Positions 42,460-49,646 of a stretch of 64,000 bases of DNA are shown one piece after another. This DNA comes from Hamadaea tsunoensis DSM 44101 (GTDB lineage: Bacteria > Actinomycetota > Actinomycetes > Mycobacteriales > Micromonosporaceae): assembly GCF_000428945.1 (NCBI RefSeq), contig NZ_AUAX01000001.1:124001-188000 (forward strand), given 5' to 3'. Made by a program: the position numbers and the translations under genes. The notes below the pieces were generated by a model. It saw only the letters and a list, made by a program, of their open reading frames with translations. It was not told the DNA's origin and did not search any database. Position 1 is the stretch's first letter, and each line of letters starts with the position of its first letter.

Positions 42460-42494
42460 GCATGCACTATAGAACCATGCATGCACGTCGCATA
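42459..42494. promoter_or_regulatory. Module B: paired GCATGCA boxes around a -10 element
   Basis: GCATGCAC occurs at 42460-42467 and 42479-42486, 19 bp apart, the same spacing as in module A. On the minus strand TATAGT (42466-42471) lies between them. The longer box CATGCATGCACGTCGCATA (42476-42494) repeats the one at 39533 with one change. A protein bound to both boxes would cover the promoter. Confidence 0.7.
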
Positions 42495-42540
42495 GTCACT
42501 CGGATGGGTGACAAACTCCTGAATATGTCGATGCGTTTCT

Positions 42541-42556
42541 CTTGCATTCGTGCAAG
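42541..42556. promoter_or_regulatory. Module B: 16 bp palindrome upstream of the XRE gene
   Basis: CTTGCATTCGTGCAAG has perfect 6 bp arms and lies 56-71 bp upstream of ATG 42612. It corresponds to the TTGC palindromes in front of the module A XRE gene. Confidence 0.6.
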
Positions 42557-42611
42557 CTCAGAGCGCATGGGGGCGGTCGGCGACCACTCGGGGACGCCGA
42601 CCGCCGACGCC

Positions 42612-43073
42612 ATGGCGGACCGGCGGGGGCACCCGCGAACCGGCTTCGGGTGGTATCTTCGCGCGCTCATGGAACGCCAGGGCTACCTGTCGGACGGCGA
42701 GCTCGAGACCGACTCCGGCGTGTCCGCGTCCCTCATCGCCCGCTACCGGTCCGGTGAGGTCACCCCGACCGCGCAGAACCTGCGGCGACTGGCGCCCTGG
42801 CTCGGCGTACGCCTGGGCGATCTGCTGGTCGAGTCGGGACTGGCCACTCCGGAGGAACTCGGCATGGTCACCGTCGACGAGGCCGGCCCGGATGTCGACC
42901 CGGCCATCTCCGATGCGCAGCGCCACCTGGCCGATCCGCGGTTGCCGGACAGCGCCAAGGACTCTCTGCGTACGACACTGCAGGGGGCGATGGTCTACTG
43001 GCATCAGCAGCTCGACCGGACGCAACCGCGGCGCAGACCATCTCCGCGCCCCGCGGGCATCGCCCGAACGTAG
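42612..43073 (+). CDS. Module B: XRE-family helix-turn-helix regulator
   Basis: The 153-residue protein is a close paralogue of the regulator at 38889. GWYLRALMERQGYLSDGELE and SGVSASLIARYRSGEVTPTA match almost residue for residue, as does LATPEELGMV after the DNA-binding domain. The tails also align (AISDAQRHLADPRLPDSAKD). The start ATG 42612 (MADRRGHPR) is chosen by alignment with module A; an upstream in-frame ATG at 42567 adds 15 residues. It is divergent from the small HTH gene and sigma operon and probably recognises the shared boxes. Confidence 0.85.
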   Translation: MADRRGHPRTGFGWYLRALMERQGYLSDGELETDSGVSASLIARYRSGEVTPTAQNLRRLAPWLGVRLGDLLVESGLATPEELGMVTVDEAGPDVDPAISDAQRHLADPRLPDSAKDSLRTTLQGAMVYWHQQLDRTQPRRRPSPRPAGIART

Positions 43074-43095
43074 TTTTCGGTCTGCCCGAACGTAG
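43062..43095. promoter_or_regulatory. 12 bp direct repeats, 22 bp apart, before the module B membrane gene
   Basis: GCCCGAACGTAG occurs at 43062-43073, overlapping the XRE stop, and at 43084-43095. The 22 bp period places both on the same DNA face. It may be the operator for the membrane-protein gene at 43208. BldC-type proteins bind direct repeats, so the BldC-like neighbour is a candidate; this is inference. Confidence 0.5.
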
Positions 43096-43207
43096 GCTGG
43101 AACCCAGCGCCCGGGTCCGTTGTGATGATCTATGTCATTGTGACTGATTGATCCCCGTGGCAGGGCGAATCGGCGCGCCGCTGAACGTGGGCGAGGGGAA
43201 GAATTTC

Positions 43208-43660
43208 ATGGGGCAGGCAGCTCCCGAACGACTCTTCCGCGCCCGAGCACTTGCGGCGGACCCGCGTCCGCCCAAGGCGTCCCGGCGCGAGCCCGAAACG
43301 CTCGTACGCGTCGCCATCTGCGTCGTCTCGGCGGCGCTCGTCAGTCTGGGCTGGATCCTCGCGAGCGACATGGATCCGGCGACGAAGGCCTGGGGCATAG
43401 TCCTGTTCCTGTCGTTCGCCGGCACCACGACCGTCGTCGTCGGATACACCCGGGTCGAGGTCGCCAAGATGCGGGCCGACCTGGTCGACCTCGAGAAGCG
43501 GCTGCTGAGCGCGCTCGACACGGCCGGGCGCCCCGAGGTCGAGGACGTGGACAGCAACCTACCGCCGCAGCTCACACCCGATCCCGTGATCTCACACGAG
43601 TTGCGGATCTTCTTACAGGGCCGCGAGTCGGCCTATCGTGAAGACGAGGATGAGGCCTGA
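43208..43660 (+). CDS. Module B: two-helix membrane protein with C-terminal IFLxGRES motif
   Basis: The 150-residue protein starts at ATG 43208 (GAGGGGAAG upstream). It has a basic N-terminal region, a helical hairpin (AICVVSAALVSLGWILAS and AWGIVLFLSFAGTTTVVVGY), a charged helix (RVEVAKMRADLVDLEKRLLS) and an acidic linker. The tail PVISHELRIFLQGRESAYRE matches IISDEFQIFLRGRESRFDD of the module A protein at 8 of the 9 positions from I to S. No known family. It follows the XRE gene just as in module A. Confidence 0.75.
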   Translation: MGQAAPERLFRARALAADPRPPKASRREPETLVRVAICVVSAALVSLGWILASDMDPATKAWGIVLFLSFAGTTTVVVGYTRVEVAKMRADLVDLEKRLLSALDTAGRPEVEDVDSNLPPQLTPDPVISHELRIFLQGRESAYREDEDEA

Positions 43661-44132
43661 CCGCGGCCGACCGTGCCGCGCGCAGCTCACGCAGAGCTTG
43701 ATCGAACACCGTGCCGGACAGGTGCACGGAGACCACCGGCCGTGGCTCCCTGCGCGCCCCGACCCGGATCAAAGGCGTCTCGACGTGTTCGCCGTGGACG
43801 GTCACGACCCAGGCGGTCAGGCCGGGCCGGTCCTCGGCCGGCAGCACGTCGATGCACGCCACCTCGGCCCACGGCACCATCGCGGTCTCGGTGAACGTCC
43901 GGACGAGCAGGCCCGCGTCGTTGAGGAAGACCCCGACGAAATGCAGTCGCACCGCATAGATCGCGGCGATCACGGCCACCGCGGCGGCCACCCCCGCGAA
44001 GCCGTCGGCCAGCCGGCCGTGCACCCCCAGCCAGGCAACCACGAGGCCGGCCGACACGACTGCGAAGGCGGCGCCGGCCTCGCGGCGGATCACGGCGATC
44101 GACTGTGCGTACGGTCGTCGCCATGTGCCCAT
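43572..44132 (-). CDS. PH-like membrane protein
   Basis: The 186-residue protein begins with two hydrophobic segments (AGAAFAVVSAGLVVAWLGV and AAAVAVIAAIYAVRLHFVGV). A beta-rich cytosolic part follows (VFLNDAGLLVRTFTETAMVPWAEVACIDVL), typical of the small actinobacterial bacterial-PH proteins. The C-terminus is Arg-rich. ATG 44132 is chosen as the first start after which the sequence is protein-like. Its 3' end overlaps the convergent module B membrane-protein gene by 89 bp, unusually long; the true stop may be real since both tails look like low-complexity sequence. Function unknown. Confidence 0.7.
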   Translation of the reverse strand: MGTWRRPYAQSIAVIRREAGAAFAVVSAGLVVAWLGVHGRLADGFAGVAAAVAVIAAIYAVRLHFVGVFLNDAGLLVRTFTETAMVPWAEVACIDVLPAEDRPGLTAWVVTVHGEHVETPLIRVGARREPRPVVSVHLSGTVFDQALRELRAARSAAVRPHPRLHDRPTRGPVRRSATRVRSRDRV

Positions 44133-44224
44133 GCGTCTATCATGCCAGATAAGAACAGATGTTCGAAAGACGTACGCCCGAACGGATGACGGCCACGCAC
44201 TCCACAACGGACGAACCCGGAGAC

Positions 44225-44261
44225 GGCAACGGCCCGGCTGGTGTCCAGCCGGGCCGTTGCC
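44225..44261. terminator. Long stem-loop after the coiled-coil gene
   Basis: The arms at 44225-44241 and 44245-44261 are perfectly complementary over 17 bp (GGCAACGGCCCGGCTGG and its complement) with a 3 base loop. It lies 10 bp beyond the minus-strand stop at 44271. Confidence 0.8.
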
Positions 44262-44270
44262 GAGGAAATG

Positions 44271-44693
44271 TCAGTCGCCGGAGGTCTGCACCTGTACACC
44301 CAGGTGCGCCGCGATGGCCCCGACCACGCCCTCAAGCCGGTCCAGGCGCCCGTCCATGCTGTCGAAACGGGCATCCATCCGATCCAGGCGCCCATCCATG
44401 CTGTCAAGGCGCCCATCCACGCTGTCAAGGCGCCCATCCACGCGGTCGAGACGGCCATCTATGCTGTCGAGGCGCCCATCCACGCGGTCGAGACGGCCAT
44501 CTATGCCGTTGAAACGAGCTGCGACCTCGGTGCGGAACTCCGCCATCTCATTGCGGAAAGCACGTTGATCCTCCGACAGGAGACCGATCGCACCCGTGAC
44601 GTGGTCCGCCCGGTCCCACAGCTTCATGATGCCCTCCGTAGCCCAGTTCGCATGCGATTCGAGCGTCGCCAGCCGATGCGCCACCGTAGCCAA
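44271..44693 (-). CDS. Heptad-repeat coiled-coil protein
   Basis: The 140-residue protein has an N-terminal helix (HRLATLESHANWATEGIMKL). Residues ~60-120 then consist of seven-residue units such as DGRLDRV, DGRLDSI and DGRLDSM repeated about nine times, and the end is hydrophobic (VVGAIAAHLGVQVQ). Such D-G-R-L-D-x-V/M repeats form parallel trimeric or tetrameric coiled coils as in phage tail-fibre and apolipoprotein-like proteins. There is no signal peptide. The DNA has matching 21 bp direct repeats, so repeat number may vary. Partner unknown. Confidence 0.75.
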   Translation of the reverse strand: MATVAHRLATLESHANWATEGIMKLWDRADHVTGAIGLLSEDQRAFRNEMAEFRTEVAARFNGIDGRLDRVDGRLDSIDGRLDRVDGRLDSVDGRLDSMDGRLDRMDARFDSMDGRLDRLEGVVGAIAAHLGVQVQTSGD

Positions 44694-44906
44694 TGTAACC
44701 CGCTCCTCCCCGGAATCGACGCCTCAGCGTACGCCGGACGGGCGTGGATCGGAACCTCGGGAGCCGGTGCGAATTTCCTTGATTCCCTTGCGTACCAACG
44801 GTTTCAGCAACCGCATTGCCGTCAGACACATCAATATTTATCGATATATTGGCGCCTGGAACGGCACGCCGGTGAGGTTGTGTGGAGAAAGGGAAAAGAA
44901 GAAGGG

Positions 44907-44978
44907 TGGGCGCGGCAGGTTTCGAACCTGCGACCCTCCGCTTGTAAGGCGGATGCTCTCCCACTGAGCTACGCGCCC
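44907..44978 (-). tRNA. tRNA-Val (anticodon TAC)
   Basis: Read on the minus strand, the acceptor arms GGGCGCG and CGCGCCC pair, followed by the discriminator A. The D arm (GCTCAGTGGGAGAGC), anticodon stem TCCGC/GCGGA with loop CTTACAA, and T arm GCAGGTTCGAAACCTGC are all intact. Loop positions 34-36 are TAC, reading valine GTA codons. No CCA is encoded, as usual in actinobacteria. No integrase or attachment duplication is seen beside it. Confidence 0.95.
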
Positions 44979-45071
44979 GCAGGCCAGAGCCCGGGAACCT
45001 GGGCAGTCTACCGGACGCCCGCGAGCATCCGCGAATCGGTAACCGCGACACGGCCGGCCGCCGGTACGAGA

Positions 45072-45101
45072 CCGCCGCCCGGTCAGGCGACCGGGCGGCG
45101 G
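45072..45101. terminator. Stem-loop after the peroxiredoxin gene
   Basis: CCGCCGCCCGGT and ACCGGGCGGCGG form a perfect 12 bp stem with a 6 base loop, 23 bp beyond the stop at 45125 on the minus strand. Confidence 0.75.
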
Positions 45102-45124
45102 TACGGGGTTGCCGCGGAGACGGG

Positions 45125-45589
45125 TCAGAGCGCCGCGAGCGCCTTGCGCCACGCGTCCTGGTCCCGCGCCTCGCCCGGCAGGTTCATCTCGGCGTACCGG
45201 ATGATGCCGTCGGTGTCGATGACGAAGGTGCCCCGGTTGGCGAAGCCCCGGTCGGGGTTGAACACCCCGTACGCGGAGGCCACCGCGCCGTGCGGCCAGA
45301 AGTCGGCCAGCAGCGGGAACTCGTACCCCTGTTCGGTCGCCCAGACCTTGTGGGCGTAGGGCGAGTCCACGCTGATCGACAGCACCTGGGTGCTCTCGTT
45401 GGCGAAGTCGTTGAGGTTGTCCCGGATGAGGCACAGCTCGCCCTGGCACGTGCCGGTGAACGCCAGCGGGTAGAACACCAGCAGGACGTTCTTGCGGCCG
45501 CGGAAGTCCGCGAGGCGTACCTCCTGGTTGTTCTGGTCCTTCAGGACGAAATCCGGCGCGACGGAGCCCACCGGCAGGAGGTCAGACAT
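45125..45589 (-). CDS. ahpE: AhpE-type peroxiredoxin
   Basis: The 154-residue thioredoxin-fold protein starts at ATG 45589 (MSDLLPVGSVAPDF). The active-site stretch is VFYPLAFTGTCQGELC, with the peroxidatic Cys in T-x-x-C context and a further Cys five residues later; mycobacterial AhpE (PLAFTGICQGEL) has only the first. GTFVIDTDGIIRY and the Arg that activates the thiolate follow. It reduces peroxides, in this group probably with mycothiol/mycoredoxin. It is the gene after DUF3052, as in mycobacteria. Confidence 0.9.
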   Translation of the reverse strand: MSDLLPVGSVAPDFVLKDQNNQEVRLADFRGRKNVLLVFYPLAFTGTCQGELCLIRDNLNDFANESTQVLSISVDSPYAHKVWATEQGYEFPLLADFWPHGAVASAYGVFNPDRGFANRGTFVIDTDGIIRYAEMNLPGEARDQDAWRKALAAL

Positions 45590-45615
45590 GTTGCTCCTTG
45601 TACGACGGGTGGCCT

Positions 45616-46053
45616 CTAACGCTTCGAGCGTGCCGCCTTCGGGGCGACCAGGCGCGCGGCGGCCCAGTCCTTGCCCGCGCTGAGCGTGGTCGTCTGCGCG
45701 AGACCGGCCGTCGGCGCGGACTCGCTGATGTCGCTCGGCTCGACGTGGCCGTCCCGGCCCGCCTTCGGCGTCAGCAGCCAGACGACGCCGTTGTCGGCCA
45801 GCGGGCCGAGGGCGTCCACCAGGAGGTCCACCAGGTCGCCGTCGCCGTCCCGGTACCACACCAGGACCGCGTCCACGACCTCGTCGGTGTCCTCGTCGAC
45901 CAGCTCCCCGCAGCGGTCCATCAGCGCGTCACGGAGCTCGGTGTCGACGTCCTCGTCGTACCCCATCTCCATGACCACCATGTCCGGTTCGATGCCGAAC
46001 CGGTCCGCCAGGCTGCGTACGCCGTCGGCGGCCTGACCAGCGGTCGCGCTCAC
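45616..46053 (-). CDS. DUF3052 family protein
   Basis: The 145-residue acidic protein has the features of the actinobacterial DUF3052 family: LADRFGIEPDMVVMEMGYDE near the N-terminus, VDAVLVWYRDGDGDLVDLLV, and NGVVWLLTPKAGRDGHVEPS. The last segment resembles the end of DUF3052 proteins, which are found next to ahpE and aceE. Start GTG 46053 has GGGAGG upstream. It is 26 bp ahead of ahpE on the same strand. Function unknown. Confidence 0.85.
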   Translation of the reverse strand: MSATAGQAADGVRSLADRFGIEPDMVVMEMGYDEDVDTELRDALMDRCGELVDEDTDEVVDAVLVWYRDGDGDLVDLLVDALGPLADNGVVWLLTPKAGRDGHVEPSDISESAPTAGLAQTTTLSAGKDWAAARLVAPKAARSKR

Positions 46054-46296
46054 GTTAGAGTGCCTCCCTTTCAAGTTTCGGTGTCGGCTAGGTGCAACAC
46101 CGGTCAACGGGTAGTTCACACAGTTCTAGCCCCTCGCGCAAGTGGCGCACCGAGCGGGTGGGCACAAATGGCCCTATTTTCAAGATCACTTCACTGGCTT
46201 CGCCCGCGCTCTGCCTTCATTCTGGGCAGGCTCGGCCGTCGCCGCCGCCGAATCGGCCCGGTTTTCCCGCCGGAAACGCCCGAGCCGGGCGGGTGC

Positions 46297-48597
46297 TCAG
46301 ATCGTGAGGAGCGTCCGGGCGGCCGCCAGGATGACGTCCTCCCCCACCAGAACGGTACGCGCGGCCGGCCCCAGCGGCACGTACGTGTCGGCGGCGCTGA
46401 CCCGGCGTACGGCGCCGACGTAACCCGCGTCGACCAGGGTGGCGAGGATGCCCTCGGAGACGCCTCCCGACCGGCGGGTCTCGTCGACGATGAGCACCCG
46501 GCCGGTGGCGGCGGCCTCGCGTACCAGGTCGGCTTCGGGCAGCGGGGCGAGCCAGCGCAGATCGACGACGCGGCTGCCGATGCCCTCCGCGGCCAGTTGG
46601 GCGGCCACGCGCAGCGACATGCGTACGCCGTTGCCGAAGGTCACGATCGTCAGGGCGTCGGCGTGGCCGATCCCGTAGGTGCGGGCGCGCCCGATCGGGA
46701 CGTGGGTGGCGCCCCAGCGGCCGGGCGGCGGGTACTCCGACAGCCACTGGCCGTCGCCGGGTTCGTAGAGGTCGCGGGTGTGGTAGAGGGCGATCGGCTC
46801 GACGAAGGCGCACACCGTGCCGTCCGCGGTCGCCGCCGCCAGGCAGGTACGCAGCATCGCGGCCGCGTCGTCCGCCCGGGCCGGGACGGCGAGCACCAGC
46901 CCGGGGATGTCCCGCAGCACGGCCAGCGAATTGTCGTTGTGGAAATGCCCGCCGAAACCCTCCTGGTACGCGAGCCCCGCGACGCGTACGACCATGGGGT
47001 TGCGGTAGCGGCCGGAGGAGAAGAAGGAGAGGCTCGCGGCCTCGCCCCGGAGTTGATCTTCGGCGTTGTGCAGGTACGCGAGGTACTGGATCTCGGGGAC
47101 GGGCAGCAGCCCGCCCGAGCCGGCGCCGGCGGCGAGCCCGAGGATGGTGGTCTCGTCGAGCAGCGTGTCGAAGACGCGCGCGGGGCCGAAGCGGTCGCGC
47201 AGGCCCTTGGTGACGCCGTAGACGCCGCCCTTGGCCGCGACGTCCTCGCCGAAGAGCACGACGGCGGGGTTGGTGACCAGGGCGTCCGCGAGCGTGGCGT
47301 TGATCGCCTGGGCGAGGGTGACGGGTCCGGCGGGCTCGGGCGCCCGCTTCACCGCGAGCGGACCGGCGGCGCGCTCGCCCGCCTCCGCGACCACCCGGGC
47401 GACGCGCACCGGGCGGCGGGGCGCGAGCGGCGCGACGATCTCGGCCACCGTGCTCAGCTTCGGCTCGGCCATGACCTCCTCGGCCGTCTTGCGTACCTGC
47501 CAGCCGATCTCGTCGTAGCGCGCGACCAGTTCCTCCGGCACCGCGACGCCCGCGTCGACCAGCCGCGCCGCCGAGATCAGCAGCGGATCGCGGTCGATGT
47601 CGGCGGCGATCTCCCGGGGCGTGCGGTAGCCCTGCTCCGCGTCGGCGCCCGCGTGGCCCATCAGGCGTACCGTGCGCAGGTGCAGGATCGCCGGCCGGCG
47701 GTGCCGGCGTACCCAGTCGGCGGCCTCGGTCGCGGTCGCGAAGGTCTCGGCCAGGTCCGTGCCGTCCGCCGACCAGTAGCGGATCCCCGGCTTCGAGCGC
47801 AGCGCCGCCTCGGTCCAGCCCGCCGGGCTCTTCACGCTGATCCCCAGGCCGTTGTCCTCGCAGACGTACAGGATCGGCAGCTTCAGTCCGCTGTGGTCGC
47901 ACCAGCCGGTCGCGTTGAAGGCCGTCACGGCGGCCGCGTGGTTGATCGACGCGTCCCCGAAGGAACAGACCACCAGCGCGTCCGCGGGCCAGGCCGTTCC
48001 GGGTGCCGCCGGCGCCGCTCCCACCAGCGCTTCCAGCTCATTCCCGGGTACGCGTACCGGGGCGCTCTTCCTGCGCCGGTCGCCGCGGGCGCGCTCGATC
48101 GCGAAGGCCATCCCGACCGCGCGGGGCAGGTGCGAGGCGATCGTCGACGTGGTCGGGAGGACGTTGAGGTCCCGGTTGCCGAAGACCTTGTGCCGCCCGC
48201 CCGCGATCGGTTCGGCCGCGCTCGCCACGATGCCCCGCAGGACGTCGCGTACCGGGTCGACGCCGGAGTCCTCGGGCTGTCCGGCGCGTACGCAGTAGAA
48301 GGCGCCCGAGCGGTAGTGCAGCAGCGCCGGGTCGGTCCAGCGCAGTGCCTCGGCGACGGCCGCGTTGCCCTCGTGGCCGGCCGAGCCGATGGTGTAGTAC
48401 CCCTCGCCGAAGCTGCGCAGCCAGCGGGCGGCCAGATCGAGATGGCGGCTGGTCATCTGGGCCTCGAACAGACGCAGGGCCCGGTCGGGATCGAGTGTGC
48501 CCCAGCCGCGTCCGGGCAGGGCGGGTGGCGCCAGCCCGGCCACGGTACGCCGGAACCGCTCGTCCAGATCTTGCGGAGTCGTCACGTTGGCCAGCAT
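46297..48597 (-). CDS. Fused alpha/beta 2-oxoacid dehydrogenase E1 component (TPP-dependent)
   Basis: The 766-residue protein joins both halves of a heterodimeric E1. Residues ~40-370 are alpha-like, with YTIGSAGHEGNAAVAEAL and the TPP/Mg motif GDASIN...CEDNGLGISV. Residues ~425-766 are beta-like, with VVLFGEDVAAKGGVYGVTKG, LDETTILGLAAGAG and DLRWLAPLPEADLV. E1 enzymes decarboxylate a 2-oxo acid and pass the acyl group to lipoyl-E2. No E2 or E3 gene is present in the window. In mycobacteria aceE lies near ahpE and DUF3052; here a branched-chain/pyruvate-type fused E1 holds that place. The substrate (pyruvate or branched 2-oxo acid) is not decided by the sequence. Confidence 0.88.
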   Translation of the reverse strand: MLANVTTPQDLDERFRRTVAGLAPPALPGRGWGTLDPDRALRLFEAQMTSRHLDLAARWLRSFGEGYYTIGSAGHEGNAAVAEALRWTDPALLHYRSGAFYCVRAGQPEDSGVDPVRDVLRGIVASAAEPIAGGRHKVFGNRDLNVLPTTSTIASHLPRAVGMAFAIERARGDRRRKSAPVRVPGNELEALVGAAPAAPGTAWPADALVVCSFGDASINHAAAVTAFNATGWCDHSGLKLPILYVCEDNGLGISVKSPAGWTEAALRSKPGIRYWSADGTDLAETFATATEAADWVRRHRRPAILHLRTVRLMGHAGADAEQGYRTPREIAADIDRDPLLISAARLVDAGVAVPEELVARYDEIGWQVRKTAEEVMAEPKLSTVAEIVAPLAPRRPVRVARVVAEAGERAAGPLAVKRAPEPAGPVTLAQAINATLADALVTNPAVVLFGEDVAAKGGVYGVTKGLRDRFGPARVFDTLLDETTILGLAAGAGSGGLLPVPEIQYLAYLHNAEDQLRGEAASLSFFSSGRYRNPMVVRVAGLAYQEGFGGHFHNDNSLAVLRDIPGLVLAVPARADDAAAMLRTCLAAATADGTVCAFVEPIALYHTRDLYEPGDGQWLSEYPPPGRWGATHVPIGRARTYGIGHADALTIVTFGNGVRMSLRVAAQLAAEGIGSRVVDLRWLAPLPEADLVREAAATGRVLIVDETRRSGGVSEGILATLVDAGYVGAVRRVSAADTYVPLGPAARTVLVGEDVILAAARTLLTI

Positions 48598-48698
48598 GGC
48601 TCGTCCGGCGGGCCGCTGCCAGCCCAGAGGTGATCATCGGACACGCCGCCGGTACGCGTGTCGTCGGTTTTGGACGGATTTACCGGCATCATGTGGGC

Positions 48699-49574
48699 GT
48701 GCATTGGCTGTTGGCGCTGCTGCTCGCCGCTTCGCCCGTCCCGTCCTCCGTCCCGAGCGGGCCGATTCCGCGGGCGGAGCGGACGGCCGTGCTGGTCGGC
48801 GCCGGGGACATCGCCGTCTGCGGCCCCGGCACTGAGGCGACCGCGAAGATCCTCGACCGCACGCCCGGAACGGTGTTCACCCTCGGCGACAACGTCTACC
48901 CCGACGGGAGTGCCGCCAACTTCCGGCGCTGCTACGACCCGACCTGGGGCCGGGCGAAGGCGCGTACGCGGCCGGCCGTCGGCAACCACGACTACCGCAC
49001 GGAGCACGCGAAGCCCTATTACGACTACTTCGGATCCGCGGCGGGCGACCGGACGAAGGGCTACTACTCCTACGACCTCGGCGGCTGGCACATCGTGGTG
49101 CTCAACTCGGTGTGCGCCGAGGTGTCCTGCTCGGTGTCGTCCGCGCAGAACAGGTGGTTGCGGGCCGATCTGCGGCGCTCGACGGCCCGGTGCACGGCCG
49201 CCCTGTGGCACCACCCGCTCTACACGTCCGGCAAGGACCACGGCCCCACCGCCGACGTACGCCCGCTCTACCAGACGCTCTACGACAACGGTGCCGACGT
49301 GAACCTCACCGGCCACAACCACAACTACGAACGGTTCTCCCCGATGGACCCGTGGGGCCATGTCGACGCGAAGCGCGGCCTCGTGCCCTTCGTCGTCGGC
49401 ACGGGCGGGGCGAGCCACTACGGCTTCCGCAGCCCGGCCCCGGGCTCGCTCGTCCGCGACGCCCAGACCTTCGGCGTCCTCAAGCTGACGCTGCACCCGG
49501 ACGGCGCGGAGTACGCGTTCTTGCCGATCGCGGGCAGGAAGTTCACCGACTCCGGGCGCATCACCTGCCACTGA
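48699..49574 (+). CDS. Secreted metallophosphoesterase (purple acid phosphatase-like)
   Basis: The ~291-residue protein has a short signal peptide (MHWLLALLLAASPVPS) and the calcineurin-type metal motifs GAGDIAVC (D), TLGDNVYPDG (GDxxY), AVGNHDYR (GNHD), WHHPLYTSG (H) and TGHNHNYER (GHxH). These are all the metal ligands of the family. It would hydrolyse phosphate esters outside the membrane. The start is uncertain: GTG 48693 or 48699, without a clear ribosome site. It diverges from the E1 gene and precedes the regulator-ABC operon. Confidence 0.85.
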   Translation: MHWLLALLLAASPVPSSVPSGPIPRAERTAVLVGAGDIAVCGPGTEATAKILDRTPGTVFTLGDNVYPDGSAANFRRCYDPTWGRAKARTRPAVGNHDYRTEHAKPYYDYFGSAAGDRTKGYYSYDLGGWHIVVLNSVCAEVSCSVSSAQNRWLRADLRRSTARCTAALWHHPLYTSGKDHGPTADVRPLYQTLYDNGADVNLTGHNHNYERFSPMDPWGHVDAKRGLVPFVVGTGGASHYGFRSPAPGSLVRDAQTFGVLKLTLHPDGAEYAFLPIAGRKFTDSGRITCH

Positions 49575-49584
49575 TCCCGCCCCG

Positions 49585-49632
49585 TTGACTCTTCGGGGTC
49601 ATGGGGTATTGAATGTTCAGAGAGTTCTGAAC
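49585..49632 (+). promoter_or_regulatory. Promoter and palindromic operator of the regulator-ABC operon
   Basis: TTGACT (49585-49590) and a TATTGA sequence 16 bp downstream (49607-49612) form a plausible -35/-10 pair. Immediately after is GTTCAGAGAGTTCTGAAC (49615-49632), a perfect 7+7 bp palindrome with a 4 bp centre. AGGAGG and GTG 49647 follow. The layout suits self-repression by the regulator encoded next. Confidence 0.7.
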
Positions 49633-49646
49633 TTTCAGGAGGTACT

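Noticed and set aside
44907-44978. tRNA-Val as an integration site for a mobile element
   Set aside because: No integrase, excisionase or duplicated tRNA 3' end is visible within the neighbouring sequence.
44241-45359. A 372-codon plus-strand frame across the coiled-coil gene and tRNA
   Set aside because: It is antisense to the heptad-repeat gene, crosses the tRNA and the peroxiredoxin gene, and owes its openness to the repeat.
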